DNA from: Cellulosimicrobium funkei
GTDB lineage: Bacteria; Actinomycetota; Actinomycetes; Actinomycetales; Cellulomonadaceae
Assembly: GCF_004519295.1 (NCBI RefSeq)
Contig: NZ_SOZH01000007.1
Location: forward strand, 1-64,000
Direction: 5' to 3'
DNA: 64,000 nucleotides
Each line of letters begins with the position of its first letter. Within the stretch, counting starts at the first letter, position 1. This document shows, in pieces, positions 7,701-16,770 of this stretch. The notes beneath the pieces were generated by a model. The model was given only the letters and a program-made list of their open reading frames with translations, was not told where the DNA came from and made no database searches. Made by a program: the position numbers and the translations under genes.

Positions 7701-10383
7701 CCGTGCCCGTCCGGCCGTGCAGCGGCTCGGAGGGGTGCGCGTGCGCGTCGTGGCCGAGCGCGGGCTGGATGATGACCTGCTCGTCGTCGATGGTCTCGCC
7801 GTCCGGCGAGTCCTCGGCGTCCGTCACGGCCACGTCCCACGTGATGTCGTCGCCGAAGGTGAAGAACGAGCCGGTGGGCGGCAGGCCGAAGTCGACCTCG
7901 GGCCGCGTGTTGCCGACCGTGATCGGCACGGTCGCCGTGCCCACCTTGCCGGCAGGGTCGGTCACCGTGAGGCGGGCGTCGTAGACGCCGTTCTCCGTGT
8001 AGGTGTGGCTCGGGGCGGCGGACGTCGAGTCCGTCGTGCCGTCACCGTCGAAGTCCCACGCGTACGTGAGCGCCTCGCCCTCGGGGTCGGTGCTCCCGGT
8101 CCCGTCGAACGACACCTCGAGCGGCGCGATGCCGGAGTCGGGCGTCGCGACCGGCTTCGACACCGGCGAGCGCGAGCCCGACAGGTAGTCGATGCGGTGC
8201 AGCCCCGAGTTGGGGTTGTCGCGACCGAAGCCGCCGCCCCAGTCGAGCACGTACATCGCGCCGTCGGGGCCGAACTTCGAGTCGATCGGCGCGAGGAACT
8301 GCTCCTGCGGGAGGAACGGGTTGACCTTCTCGACGTCGGTCACGCCGGGAGCGGCCTCGGGGTCCTTGAGGTCGATCGTGTACATCTTGTTCCGGGCCCA
8401 CTCGTAGAAGAAGGCCTTGCCGTCGTAGGACGACGGGAACTTCGTGTCGGAGTCGAGCTCCGGGTCGTACTCGTAGAACGGGCCGCCCATGGGCGCGAGG
8501 CCGCCGCCGGCGGTGATGACGCCGGGCACCGACGAGCGCTGGTAGCCGTACCAGAGGTCCGCCGGCTGCGCGGCGGGGAGCTCGGTGAGGCCGGTGTTCT
8601 TCACCGAGTCGTTGACCGGGGCGTCGCAGTCGAAGAAGTCACCGACCGTGACCGGGCTCGTGCGGTAGTCGACGTCGCGGAACGGCTCGTTGTTCCCCAT
8701 GCACAGGGGCCAGCCGAAGAAGCCGGGCTCCTTGATGAGGTTCCACTCGGCGATGCCCGCGGGGCCGCGGTTCGCCGGGTTGTCCGACCCGTTGTCGGGC
8801 GAGTAGTCGGCGACGCCGAGGTTGCCCGTCTTCGGGTCGATGGTGAACCGGAACGGGTTGCGGAAGCCCATCGCGTAGATCTCGGGCAGCGTCTTCTCGG
8901 TGCCCGGCGCGAAGAGGTTGCCCTCGGGGATCGAGTACGTGCCGTCGTCCTCGGGGTGGACCCGCAGCACCTTGCCGCGCAGGTCGTTCGTGTTCGCCGA
9001 CGTCGCGCGCGCGTCGTGGAACGTGCCGTCGCGCTCGGAGATCGGCGCGTAGCCGCCCGACGGCTCGGAGTGCGGGTTCACGTCGTCGCCCACGCCGATG
9101 TACAGGTCACCGGTCTCGTGGTCGACGAGCAGGCCGCCGCCCGTGTGGCCCGGCTCGTCGGGCAGGCGCCCGGCCGGGATCTCCAGGAGGACCTTCTCCG
9201 ACGCCGGGTCGATCACGGTCGCGCCCGGGCCGTCCGACGACACCGTGAACCGCGAGACGCGGTTGAAGAAGTTCGCCGGGTCGGAGTCGTTCGCGCTCGC
9301 GGGCGAGTAGTACTGGTACAGGTACCCGTTCTCCGCGAAGTCCTTGTCGAGCGCGATCCCGAGCAGGCCGTCCTCGCCGCCCGAGTACACGGGGAGCGTG
9401 AGCGCCGTCGTCGTGTTCTGCGTCCGCGGGTCGTAGACGCGGACCTGGCCGCGCACGAGCTCGGTGTAGAACACGCGGCCGTCGGGCGCGACGTCCATGC
9501 CGAAGGGGGCGCTCGTGTTCGAGTCGAGCGCGACCTTCTCGAACGAGCCCCAGTCGGTGCCGCCGCAGTCGCCCTCTACGAGGCCCGCCGCCCACTGCAC
9601 GCCGCCGACGACGTGCTGCACGAAGTCGGGCTCCTGCGTGTAGTGCGCCCCGAAGTGGCCCATGCCCGTCATCCAGGCACGACCGCCGTCGTACGGCTTG
9701 CACCAGGAGATCGGGTGGTCGTAGCCCATCTTGTTGCCGCCGGCGTCGTACGTCGTCTCGTCCATCGTGGCGAGGACGTGCGCGCTGCCGCGGACGTTGG
9801 CCGAGAAGTTGTACCACTCGTCCGCGCGCGTCCAGCGCTGCGACAGGTGCTCGGTCGACGGGTGCGTGCGATCCTCGACGCGGACCGTGCCGGGCAGGCC
9901 GGGGCTGTTGCCCGTGGCGGCGTGCCCGGGCATGAGCGCGCCGATCATGTCGTCCCACCACTGGTAGCTGCCGCGCATGTCGGTCGCGTTGTGGATCGCG
10001 ACGATGCCGCCGCCCGCCTGCTGGTAGCGCTCGAGCGCGGCCTTCTCGTCCGCGTTCCACGGGTCGCCCGACGTCTGGAACATGACCAGGGCGTCGTACT
10101 GCGCGAGGTTCTCGTCGGTGAACACCGAGGAGTCCTCGGTGTGGTCGGACTCGATGCCGACCTCGGCGAACGCGGCCTCGAGCACGGGCGTGCCCTGCGT
10201 GATCGCCTCGGTGTGCCGGAACTGGGTCGTCTTGGTGAAGATGAGCACCTTGTGCTCGTCCTCCGCAGGGACGGGGTCGTCCGCGGCAACGGCCGTCGTG
10301 ACGGGCGCAAGCGTGAACGCGAGCGCCCCGACGGTCAGTGCGGCGGCGACCGATCTCGCCCTGCGTGGGCGTCGTGCAGTCAT
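4798..10383 (-). CDS. secreted ThuA-glucose/sorbosone dehydrogenase multidomain protein (locus 1)
   Basis: An 1861-residue exported protein, the last gene of locus 1. Visible order: Sec signal peptide (1-34), ThuA-like domain (about 44-270, KVLIFTKTTQFRH), glucose/sorbosone dehydrogenase beta-propeller (about 280-735, with GHTGGG and MGFRNPFRF blocks typical of PQQ-type soluble dehydrogenases), PKD domain (738-824), CBM6-like region (about 940-1064), Ig-like domain (1070-1158), three concanavalin-like or DUF1349-like domains (about 1161-1341, 1358-1550, 1561-1765; AGLL-DDEYTKL-type motifs), and a C-terminal domain with Cys1781 and Cys1860. The ATG follows GGAGG by seven bases. Family knowledge suggests oxidation of a sugar or glycoside outside the cell. 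The role of ThuA here, perhaps acting on the keto-product, is inference. Confidence 0.85.
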   Translation of the reverse strand: MTARRPRRARSVAAALTVGALAFTLAPVTTAVAADDPVPAEDEHKVLIFTKTTQFRHTEAITQGTPVLEAAFAEVGIESDHTEDSSVFTDENLAQYDALVMFQTSGDPWNADEKAALERYQQAGGGIVAIHNATDMRGSYQWWDDMIGALMPGHAATGNSPGLPGTVRVEDRTHPSTEHLSQRWTRADEWYNFSANVRGSAHVLATMDETTYDAGGNKMGYDHPISWCKPYDGGRAWMTGMGHFGAHYTQEPDFVQHVVGGVQWAAGLVEGDCGGTDWGSFEKVALDSNTSAPFGMDVAPDGRVFYTELVRGQVRVYDPRTQNTTTALTLPVYSGGEDGLLGIALDKDFAENGYLYQYYSPASANDSDPANFFNRVSRFTVSSDGPGATVIDPASEKVLLEIPAGRLPDEPGHTGGGLLVDHETGDLYIGVGDDVNPHSEPSGGYAPISERDGTFHDARATSANTNDLRGKVLRVHPEDDGTYSIPEGNLFAPGTEKTLPEIYAMGFRNPFRFTIDPKTGNLGVADYSPDNGSDNPANRGPAGIAEWNLIKEPGFFGWPLCMGNNEPFRDVDYRTSPVTVGDFFDCDAPVNDSVKNTGLTELPAAQPADLWYGYQRSSVPGVITAGGGLAPMGGPFYEYDPELDSDTKFPSSYDGKAFFYEWARNKMYTIDLKDPEAAPGVTDVEKVNPFLPQEQFLAPIDSKFGPDGAMYVLDWGGGFGRDNPNSGLHRIDYLSGSRSPVSKPVATPDSGIAPLEVSFDGTGSTDPEGEALTYAWDFDGDGTTDSTSAAPSHTYTENGVYDARLTVTDPAGKVGTATVPITVGNTRPEVDFGLPPTGSFFTFGDDITWDVAVTDAEDSPDGETIDDEQVIIQPALGHDAHAHPSEPLHGRTGTVATSLGGGHGEDMNVFYVIDARYTDRGGVDDVPALTGSDTTLIFPKKREAEFHADSDGTTTIPSRDVEGGGSVITGSNGAWASYDPVSLYGVQALTLRVAAAAEGTIELRRDAADGELLGTAQIPQTGLGTFTDVTVDVTDPREPFTLYVVFPGAGERRLNFVEADGKGVSATTRPKVRITAPEAGVRLEQGEITVTAEADDTENTVTEVEFFVDGESIGTDTEAPYEATWEVTADNNYELTAVATNDKGLYTRSRVVVAQVGDLFGGMKTFTNANGTFEQLAEGKYLITSGGANMWQGTDEYSTIYREQGADENWSATVKINSQGNSNGSAKAGIIVRNDVTQVGSSPGYAALGMRPSGGFEWLRGNAAGQLVTSSAASSTSYPAWVRIVRDGDLYTASWSKDGENFTQIGEPQALPGAASVQDVGLFVTAHSTSATSAVEFQDFAFDDDPQTGGPGEETPPQCLAQASDEFDGDTLDPRWTVVRQADGKPITVADGHAVLPVVQGDINEAQTGPISYLGQPAPAGAWTLETKLDVPLARHWQHAGLLVHVTDDEYTKLAFTKNQNGNRFLEFQTETGGARTWHGQTNVAGDFPTSIHLRLVSDGSAITAAYSADGQTWTALAGSAPVKPGATFGVMAGGDTAAPDSVARVDHVRVTGDGSDDGEREPSDEFEGDALDGCRWDAIVRYDGSKVAVADGELRITTQPGDINAVNNGDPRNFVLQTAPEGDWVVETRFKAPLVHRWQLAGLIAYGDDDNYVKADVLAKNAPGAALNLGAELVSEKGGQFGNGGNRQLELADSTESGYWYLRLEKVGSTYQGWVSDGGVNWTPLGDPVTNDAALTKVGLMAIGPEQETPVTVAFDWFRLTTESEPEPTVDVEVTASARCLAGKAYLALRATNADEAPVAITLTTPFGSKEFGAVEVGANAYQSFASRATAFEAGTATVTATLGDVTTEIEVPYDAVSCG

Positions 10384-10488
10384 CGTGGTGCCTCCAGGGG
10401 CATGACGTGCGGGCCCGGACGTCGTCGTCCGGGCAGGGTGGTCGTCATCCCGCGGCGTGCCGGCGCCGGCGGTCGTCTGCGACTACGG

Positions 10489-11433
10489 CTACGTGCTCTC
10501 CGGCTCGGGCATCAGTCCCTTCAGGTAGGCGAGGCCATCGACGGCGATGGCGTCCTGGGTCGGCGCCAGCGGGCGCCAGATCGAGGCGGCCGTGGCGATC
10601 GTCGCGTTCTCGGCGGTGAAGGACTCGATGACGAGCGGTCCGTCGTAGCCGGTCGCGTCGAGCGCGGCGAGCAGGCCGCGCCAGTCGAGGTGGTCGGTGC
10701 CCGGTGCGCCGCGGTCGTTGCCGCACACCTGGACGTGCGCGATGCGCTCGCCCGCGCGCGTCACCGCGGCGGGCAGGTCCGTCTCCTCGATGTTCATGTG
10801 GTAGACGTCGAGCATGAGGCCGATGCCGGCCGCGGGCAGGCGCCGCACGACCTCCAGCCCCTGGTCGACGGTGTTGACGAGGCTCGTCTCGTAGCGGTTG
10901 AGCGGCTCGAGCCCGACGACGACGCCCGCCGCCATGGCGTGCTCGACGACCGGGGCGAGGTGCTCGGCGAGCTCCTCGTAGGCAGCCTCGCGCTCGGCCG
11001 GGCCGAGCCGCCACGTGCGCCCGACCGACGCGTACGCCGGGCCGCCGATCACCGGGGCGCCGACGGTCCGCGCGACGTCGACGACGTGGCGCAGGTAGTC
11101 CTGCGTGGCGCGCACCGTCGCGGCGTCCGTGGCGACGAGCTCGCGCCCCTCGCCCATGACGAGCGAGACGCTCGCGGCGAGGCCGTGGTCGGCGAGGACG
11201 GCGGCCGCCGTCGCCGGGTCCCAGTCCCCCGGGTTCTCGACGGGCAGCTCGAGCACGTCGAAGCCCCACCCCGCGACACGCGGGGCGATGTCGCGCAGCG
11301 CGCCGTCGGTCAGGGGCGACGTCCACACCCACGTGTTGACGCCGAGCGCGCGCCGGCGCACCGGCACGGGCGCGCCGTCGGGCGCGAGCAGGTCGGTCGC
11401 GCGGTGCGCGGGGGTCGGGCCGGGAAGAGCCAC
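10489..11433 (-). CDS. sugar phosphate isomerase/epimerase family TIM barrel (locus 1)
   Basis: A 314-residue protein of the xylose-isomerase-like TIM-barrel family (IolE, YcjR and tagatose-3-epimerase relatives). Metal-ligand positions are visible in GLEPLNRYETS, MLDVYHMNIEE, HVQVCGNDRG and LVIESFTAEN (Glu, Asp/His, His and Glu). Members isomerise or epimerise free or keto-sugars, and some cleave C-glycosides; the substrate cannot be told. The GTG at 11433 is preceded by a GAGAGAGAG ribosome-binding run. It sits between the binding-protein gene and the ThuA fusion, after two hairpins that may lower its expression relative to the binding protein. Confidence 0.82.
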   Translation of the reverse strand: MALPGPTPAHRATDLLAPDGAPVPVRRRALGVNTWVWTSPLTDGALRDIAPRVAGWGFDVLELPVENPGDWDPATAAAVLADHGLAASVSLVMGEGRELVATDAATVRATQDYLRHVVDVARTVGAPVIGGPAYASVGRTWRLGPAEREAAYEELAEHLAPVVEHAMAAGVVVGLEPLNRYETSLVNTVDQGLEVVRRLPAAGIGLMLDVYHMNIEETDLPAAVTRAGERIAHVQVCGNDRGAPGTDHLDWRGLLAALDATGYDGPLVIESFTAENATIATAASIWRPLAPTQDAIAVDGLAYLKGLMPEPEST

Positions 11434-11480
11434 GTCGCTCTCTCTCGTCGGGTCCGAGCACTCGGCCGTCCCGCCCGCGT

Positions 11481-11531
11481 GCCCGACGCCGCGGCGCACC
11501 CCCGTGCGGGAGGTGCGCCGCGCCGTCGGGC
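11481..11531 (-). terminator. long hairpin between binding protein and isomerase genes
   Basis: A 20-bp stem with one mismatch (11481-11500 with 11512-11531) and an 11-base loop lies in the 185-bp gap after the locus 1 binding-protein gene. It probably reduces read-through into the two downstream genes. Confidence 0.55.
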
Positions 11532-11581
11532 GGGCGGGCGGGGCGCCCGGCCGGTCGGACGGCGACCGGGCGGCCCCAGGT

Positions 11582-11603
11582 GGTCCGGCCGCGCGGCCGG
11601 ACC
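11582..11603 (-). terminator. palindromic hairpin just after the locus 1 binding-protein gene
   Basis: GGTCCGGCC pairs perfectly with GGCCGGACC around a 4-base loop, 15 bases after the binding-protein stop codon. It may work as an attenuator or protect the 3' end, which is common behind highly expressed binding-protein genes. Confidence 0.5.
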
Positions 11604-11618
11604 GGGGTGGTGCTGGCG

Positions 11619-12842
11619 TCAGCGGTCGGTCCAGGCCTCCGGGAACCCGGGCAGGTCCTCGCCGCCGAACTTCGCGTAGTGCAGGGACGGCATGTCCTTG
11701 TTCGCCTCGAGGTAGGCGTCGAGGTCCTCGGCGACGACCGGCGACTGCGGCAGGACCCACTCGGACGGCACCTGCTCGCCGGCCCAGATCATCTGCGCCG
11801 CGAGGATCGGCGTGCGCCACTGGAAGTTGGAGTACACGGCGCCGATGGCGGTCATGTCCGTGTCCTTCCACTTGCGCAGGAAGCTCATCTCGTCCTCGCC
11901 CATGAAGACGGGGTACGGCTTGCCCGCGTCCTCGAACGCCTCGACGGCTGCGACGGCGCCGTCGCCGGCGTCCATCCAGATGCCGTCCACGTCCCCGCGC
12001 TGGAGGTACTGGGTGACGATGTCCTTGATCTTCGCCCCGTCGCCGCCGGTGAACTCGGCGCCCACGACCTCGAGCTCCGACTCGGAGAAGATCTTGTCGG
12101 CCGCGGCCCAGCGGTTCTCGAGCACGTCCACGCCCGGCAGGATGCGCAGCGCGAGGACCTTCGAGCCGGGCTCGAGGTTCTCGACGAGGAACTCGGCGCC
12201 GTCGGCGCCGTACGCGTAGCCGCCGATCGGGTGGATGAACGTCACCATGCAGTCGGTGTTGACGCCGCGGTCGAACACGATGACGGGCTTGCCCGACTCG
12301 CACGCCGCCTCGACGGCGGGCGTGAGGGTCGCGGTGGTCGACGGCGAGATGATGATCGCGTCGCAGTCGCCCGCCGCGACGAACGCCTGGATGTCGGAGA
12401 TCTGCTTGTTGTCGTCGTCGGCGGCGTCGGAGACGCGGAACTCGCCGATCACACCCTCCTCGGTGAGGACCTCGACCTGCTGCTGCATGGTGATGAACCC
12501 GGTGACGCGCCACGGGTTGGACACCGACGCGTTCGAGAAGCACAGCGTGTTGCCGCCCTCGGCGCTCGCGAACTCGGCCGTGTCCACGTACTCGGGCTCG
12601 ATGGCCTGGAGCCACGGCTGGTCGGCCGGGCCCTCGGGCACGACCTCGCGCTGGGCGAGCTCGCGGTCGTAGTCCGCCTGGACGAACCACTCGGAGTCGG
12701 CGCCGCCGGACTCCTCGCCCGCGGGGCTCTCCTCGGCCGAGGTCTCCCCGCCCGTGTCGGTGGGGGTGTCGGTCGTGCAGGCGGCCGCGAGGAACAGCGT
12801 GGCCACCGCCGTGCCGGCCAGGAGTGCTCGTGTACGTCGCAT
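11619..12842 (-). CDS. ABC transporter sugar-binding lipoprotein, RbsB type (locus 1)
   Basis: A 407-residue periplasmic-binding-protein-like lipoprotein (type 1 fold, ribose/galactose family). The signal sequence ends in the lipobox LAAAC, with lipidated Cys near residue 22, followed by a Thr/Glu/Ser-rich linker and the binding domain (about 75-400; DAIIISPSTTATLTPAVEAA and PVIVFDRGVNTD blocks). It should deliver the ligand to the two permeases encoded next door. It is somewhat longer than typical RbsB because of an extended first strand region. AAGGAG lies about 10 bases before the ATG. Substrate unknown; context suggests a sugar, keto-sugar or glycoside. Confidence 0.88.
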   Translation of the reverse strand: MRRTRALLAGTAVATLFLAAACTTDTPTDTGGETSAEESPAGEESGGADSEWFVQADYDRELAQREVVPEGPADQPWLQAIEPEYVDTAEFASAEGGNTLCFSNASVSNPWRVTGFITMQQQVEVLTEEGVIGEFRVSDAADDDNKQISDIQAFVAAGDCDAIIISPSTTATLTPAVEAACESGKPVIVFDRGVNTDCMVTFIHPIGGYAYGADGAEFLVENLEPGSKVLALRILPGVDVLENRWAAADKIFSESELEVVGAEFTGGDGAKIKDIVTQYLQRGDVDGIWMDAGDGAVAAVEAFEDAGKPYPVFMGEDEMSFLRKWKDTDMTAIGAVYSNFQWRTPILAAQMIWAGEQVPSEWVLPQSPVVAEDLDAYLEANKDMPSLHYAKFGGEDLPGFPEAWTDR

Positions 12843-12992
12843 GTCCTTCTTCTCCTTGGTGAGACGTCGTCGTCCCGCAACGTGCGGGGAAGGGGGTACA
12901 GCTCGGGTGCTGCCGCACGGCCGTGCGCGGGGGTCCGGCAGGGGTCGTGCGCGGGGAGGGGCGCGCGGGCGTCGCCGCCGGGCGCGCGGGGC

Positions 12993-14075
12993 TCAGGCGT
13001 TCGCGGGGGCGGGCTCCTTCGGTGCGGGGGTCGGGCCCGCCGCCGGCGGGGCGTCGGGGGTGGACGCGCGGCGCCGCGACCGGCGCGGCAGCGCGGCGTA
13101 GGCGACGGCCGCGATGATGATCACGCCCTGCACGGCGGGGCGGATCGTCGACGGCAGGCTCAGCTGGTTGAAGAGGGTGAACAGCGCCTCGAGCGTGAGC
13201 GCGCCCGCCATCGCGGCGATCACGGTCCCCCGCCCGCCGCCGAGGACGACGCCCCCGAGCACGACGGCGGTGATCGCCATGAACTCCAGGCCCTGCCCGA
13301 CCTGGGCGGTGACGCCGGCGTACCCGCCGATGAGGATCGCCGCGACGGTCGCCAGGAAGCCCGACAGGAGGAAGGCGCGCGTGCGCACCCACCACACCGA
13401 GCCGCCCGCGTAGCCCGCCGCGACGTCGTTGTCGCCCGTGGCGACGAGCGTGCGGCCGAACGGGCGGCGCATGAGCAGGGCCGCGGCCACGCCGAGCACG
13501 ACGACGACGAGCAGCGCGTACGGCACCTGGAACTGGCCCGGGTTGTCGGGGATGCCCCCGCGTCCCCACTGCCGGAACCCGTCGGTGAGGGCGCCCGTGG
13601 GGGCGCCGCCCGTCCAGAGCCGGATCGCGCCGTAGAGCACGAGCATCATGCCGAGCGTCGTGATGAACGACGGCACCTTGAGCAGGGTGGTCACGAGGCC
13701 GTTGACGAGCCCGACCGCGAGGCCGAAGACGATCATGAGGGCCATGACGGGCCAGGTCATCGAGTCCTCGCCGTCCATGAGCTTCGCGGCGATGACGACC
13801 TGGGCGCCCACGAGCGAGCCGACCGACAGGTCGAACTCGCCCGAGACGATGACGAAGTACTGCCCGATCGCGAGGATGACCAGCGGTGCGGCCTTCTTGA
13901 CGAACGCCATGAGCGACATCGGCTCGCCGAACGACGGGTTCATCACGAGGATGACCGCGAAGACGAGCACGAGCAGCGCGAACACGGTCCAGCTGCCGCC
14001 CGCGGTGAGGCGCTCGAGCCAGCCGGCCCGCGGCGCGCGCGCCGGGATGGTCCGGCGCGTGGTGTCGGTGGTCAT
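12993..14075 (-). CDS. ABC transporter permease, RbsC type (locus 1, second permease)
   Basis: A 360-residue inner-membrane permease of the ribose/xylose/branched-chain type, with about ten hydrophobic segments from residue 30 on. The family block GEFDLSVGSLVGAQVV (EFDLSVG) and the GGVVLGGGRGTV loop, which contacts the ATPase, are both present. A proline/alanine-rich tail (last 25 residues) is dispensable-looking. The ATG overlaps the stop of the upstream permease gene (ATGA). The two permeases probably form a heterodimer. Confidence 0.88.
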   Translation of the reverse strand: MTTDTTRRTIPARAPRAGWLERLTAGGSWTVFALLVLVFAVILVMNPSFGEPMSLMAFVKKAAPLVILAIGQYFVIVSGEFDLSVGSLVGAQVVIAAKLMDGEDSMTWPVMALMIVFGLAVGLVNGLVTTLLKVPSFITTLGMMLVLYGAIRLWTGGAPTGALTDGFRQWGRGGIPDNPGQFQVPYALLVVVVLGVAAALLMRRPFGRTLVATGDNDVAAGYAGGSVWWVRTRAFLLSGFLATVAAILIGGYAGVTAQVGQGLEFMAITAVVLGGVVLGGGRGTVIAAMAGALTLEALFTLFNQLSLPSTIRPAVQGVIIIAAVAYAALPRRSRRRASTPDAPPAAGPTPAPKEPAPANA

Positions 14076-15118
14076 GCGGACGCACCTCCGGTGCGGGTCG
14101 GGCGGAAGCGGGCCCGGCTGCTCGCCGGGTCGATCTGGCGCCGGGCGTACAGGGCGACGGCGGCGATGATGATGACGCCGCGCAGCACGTCCTTGAAGAA
14201 CGGGTCGACGTCGAGCACGTTGAACACCGTGTCGAGCACGGCGAGGATCAGCACGCCGCCCACCGTCCCGACGACCGAGCCGCGCCCGCCCATGAGGAGC
14301 GTCCCGCCGAGCACGACGGCGGCGATCGAGTCGAGGTCGAGGCCGTAGGAGTAGACGAGCGCGTTGCCGGTGCCGAAGCGCGCGGCGATGAGCAGGCCGG
14401 CGACGCCCGCGCAGACCGAGCACAGCACGTGCGCGAGGACCAGCGTCCGGTCCGTCCGGATGCCCGAGAGCCGGGCGACGTCGGTGTTCCCCCCGACGGC
14501 GAACATGTGGTACCCGGGGCGCGTGCGCGTCAGGAGCACGACGCCCACCGCCGCGACGAGCAGCATGACGACCGTCGAGACCGGCACCGGGCCGACGCGC
14601 GTGTACCCGAACATCTGGAACGAGGCGGGCACCTCCCCCGCCGGGCCCTTGAACTGCGTGTCGAGGTAGCCCTTGATGATGAGCCCGACGCCGAGCGTCG
14701 CGATGAACGCGTTGACCCGCAGCTTCGCGATGACGAGCCCGTTGACGAGGCCGACGACCGCCGCGACGCCCACCGCCGCGAGCACGCCGAGCCAGACGCG
14801 CGACGGGTCGCCCGCCATGGTCGTCGCGCCGACGATCGAGCTGAGCGCGACGACGTAGCCGACGGACAGGTCGAGCGACTTGCACAGGACGGCGAACGTC
14901 TGCCCGATCGCGACGAAGCCGAGCAGGCTCGTCTGCGTGAGCATGTACGCCGTGTTCGCCGTGCTGAACAGGTTGCCGCCGCCCACGGCCACGAGCACGC
15001 CGGCGATCACGAGGATCCCGACGAGGGCGAGGTAGACGATCTCCGTCGAGCCCAGCCGGCGACGGCGCGCGGGTGCGCGGCTCGCGGTGGGGGCGGCGGT
15101 CGCGACCGCGGTGCTCAT
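14072..15118 (-). CDS. ABC transporter permease, RbsC type (locus 1, first permease)
   Basis: A 348-residue permease paralogous to its downstream neighbour, with a basic N-terminus (APARRRRLG) and about ten membrane segments. The family blocks CKSLDLSVGYVVALSS and GGTLLMGGRGSVVGT are visible. The start overlaps the end of the ATPase gene by four bases. Its partner in the membrane is most likely the product of the next gene. Confidence 0.88.
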   Translation of the reverse strand: MSTAVATAAPTASRAPARRRRLGSTEIVYLALVGILVIAGVLVAVGGGNLFSTANTAYMLTQTSLLGFVAIGQTFAVLCKSLDLSVGYVVALSSIVGATTMAGDPSRVWLGVLAAVGVAAVVGLVNGLVIAKLRVNAFIATLGVGLIIKGYLDTQFKGPAGEVPASFQMFGYTRVGPVPVSTVVMLLVAAVGVVLLTRTRPGYHMFAVGGNTDVARLSGIRTDRTLVLAHVLCSVCAGVAGLLIAARFGTGNALVYSYGLDLDSIAAVVLGGTLLMGGRGSVVGTVGGVLILAVLDTVFNVLDVDPFFKDVLRGVIIIAAVALYARRQIDPASSRARFRPTRTGGASA

Positions 15119-16770
15119 CGGTGCTCCTTCGGGCCGTCGGGGGCGTGCGGGGCGTTGCCGGGCGTGGTGCCGGGGTCGGCGCCCGGGAGGTCGTCGGCGT
15201 CGGCGAGGGCGCCGAGGTCCACCTGGACGTGCTCGCCGGAGGTGTCCTCGCCCGCGCCCGTGGCGAGCGCCATGACGGTCTCCTCGTCGCTGCCCGCGGG
15301 GAGCTCGCCCGCGAGGCGGCCGTCGCGCATGACCAGCACGCGGTCGGCCATGGCGACCACCTCGGGGAGCTCGGACGAGATGAACAGCACGGCGACGCCG
15401 TTCGCCGTGAGCTCGCGCATGAGGTCGTAGACCGCGCGCTTGGCGCCCACGTCGATGCCGCGCGTCGGCTCGTCGAGCACGATGACCTGCGGGTCCGTGA
15501 CGAGCCACTTCGCGAGGACGACCTTCTGCTGGTTGCCGCCCGACAGGTACTGGACCTCGGCCTCCTGCGAGCTCGCGACGAGCTCGAGCGAGGACAGGAT
15601 GCCCGGGATGCGCCTCGCGCGCCGGTCGGCCTGGCCGGGCACGACGGCGTCGAGCACGAGGCGCGCGTTGGCGAGGATCGACTGGCCCAGCGCGAGCCCC
15701 TCGGCCTTGCGGTCCTCGGTGACGAGCGCGAGGCCGGCGCGGACCGCCTGGCGCGGCGAGCGCACGTCGACCGGCTTCCCGCCGACGAGGACGCGGCCGC
15801 GCGTGAACCCCGCGATGCCGAAGACGCCGTGCGCGACCTCCGTGCGTCCCGAGCCCTGGAGCCCGGCGAGCGCGACGATCTCGCCCGCGCGGACCTCGAA
15901 CGACACGTCGTCGACCTGCGTGTTGCCGACGCCCTCGAGCGCGAGCCGCACCTCACCCGGGACGATCGCGGGGTCCTTGTCCGGGAAGTACCCCGCGAAG
16001 TCGCGACCGACCATCGTGCGCACGAGCCGGTCCGCGTCGATGTCCGCCGTCGGCGTCGTCAGCACGTGGTTGCCGTCCTTGAGCACCGTGATGGTGTCGC
16101 AGAGGTCGAAGATCTCCTTGAGGCGGTGCGAGACGTAGAGGATCGCGACGCCGCGCTCCTTGAGCCGGTGCACGAGCTCGTAGAGGAGCTCGACCTCCTG
16201 GTCGGCGAGCGCCGCCGTCGGCTCGTCCATGGAGATGATCCGCGCGTCGTAGGAGACGGCCTTGACGATCTCGACGATCTGCTGCTGCGCCACGGACAGC
16301 GAGCCGACGCGCGTCCACGACGCGAGCCCCGTCAGCCCGAGCTCGGTGAGCAGGGCGGTCGTGTCCGCGTGCATGCGCCGCCGGTCGACGAGGCCCGCGC
16401 GGCGCGGCTCGCGGCCGAGGTAGACGTTCTCCGCGACGGACCGCTCGGGCAGGAGGTTGAACTCCTGGAACACCGTCGACACGCCCGCGTGCTGCGCGGC
16501 GAGCGGCGAGGCGAACGTCGTCTCGCCGTCGAGCTCGAGCGTGCCCGCGTCGGGGCGGTGCACGCCGGCGATGATCTTCATGAGCGTGGACTTGCCGGCG
16601 CCGTTCTCGCCGACGAGCGCGTGGACCTCGCCGGGCCGCACGTCGAGGTCGATCCCGCGCAGCACGGAGTTCCCGAAGAACTCCTTGCCGATGCCGCGCA
16701 GGCGCAGGAGCGGCCGGTCGTCGCCCTCCCCCGCGGCGGGACGCGGCACGCGCGTCGTCGTCGCGGTCAC
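15115..16770 (-). CDS. sugar ABC transporter ATP-binding protein, RbsA type (locus 1)
   Basis: A 551-residue protein with two ABC ATPase domains, the RbsA/XylG/MglA architecture. Domain 1 (about 20-260) has Walker A GENGAGKST, signature LSVAQQQ and Walker B IISMDEPTAAL. Domain 2 (about 275-510) has the degenerate Walker A GLQGSGRTE normal for this family, signature LSGGNQQK and IVLDEPTRGID. A 35-residue acidic tail follows. The GTG at 16770 overlaps the stop of the Gfo/Idh gene, and the end overlaps the first permease gene, so the four genes are coupled. Confidence 0.92.
   Translation of the reverse strand: MTATTTRVPRPAAGEGDDRPLLRLRGIGKEFFGNSVLRGIDLDVRPGEVHALVGENGAGKSTLMKIIAGVHRPDAGTLELDGETTFASPLAAQHAGVSTVFQEFNLLPERSVAENVYLGREPRRAGLVDRRRMHADTTALLTELGLTGLASWTRVGSLSVAQQQIVEIVKAVSYDARIISMDEPTAALADQEVELLYELVHRLKERGVAILYVSHRLKEIFDLCDTITVLKDGNHVLTTPTADIDADRLVRTMVGRDFAGYFPDKDPAIVPGEVRLALEGVGNTQVDDVSFEVRAGEIVALAGLQGSGRTEVAHGVFGIAGFTRGRVLVGGKPVDVRSPRQAVRAGLALVTEDRKAEGLALGQSILANARLVLDAVVPGQADRRARRIPGILSSLELVASSQEAEVQYLSGGNQQKVVLAKWLVTDPQVIVLDEPTRGIDVGAKRAVYDLMRELTANGVAVLFISSELPEVVAMADRVLVMRDGRLAGELPAGSDEETVMALATGAGEDTSGEHVQVDLGALADADDLPGADPGTTPGNAPHAPDGPKEHR

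Noticed and set aside
3154-11679. A very long plus-strand open frame opposite locus 1
   Set aside because: It is Arg/Gly/Ala/Val-rich with no domain, and lies antisense to genes with clear motifs. In such GC-rich DNA the opposite strand often stays open.
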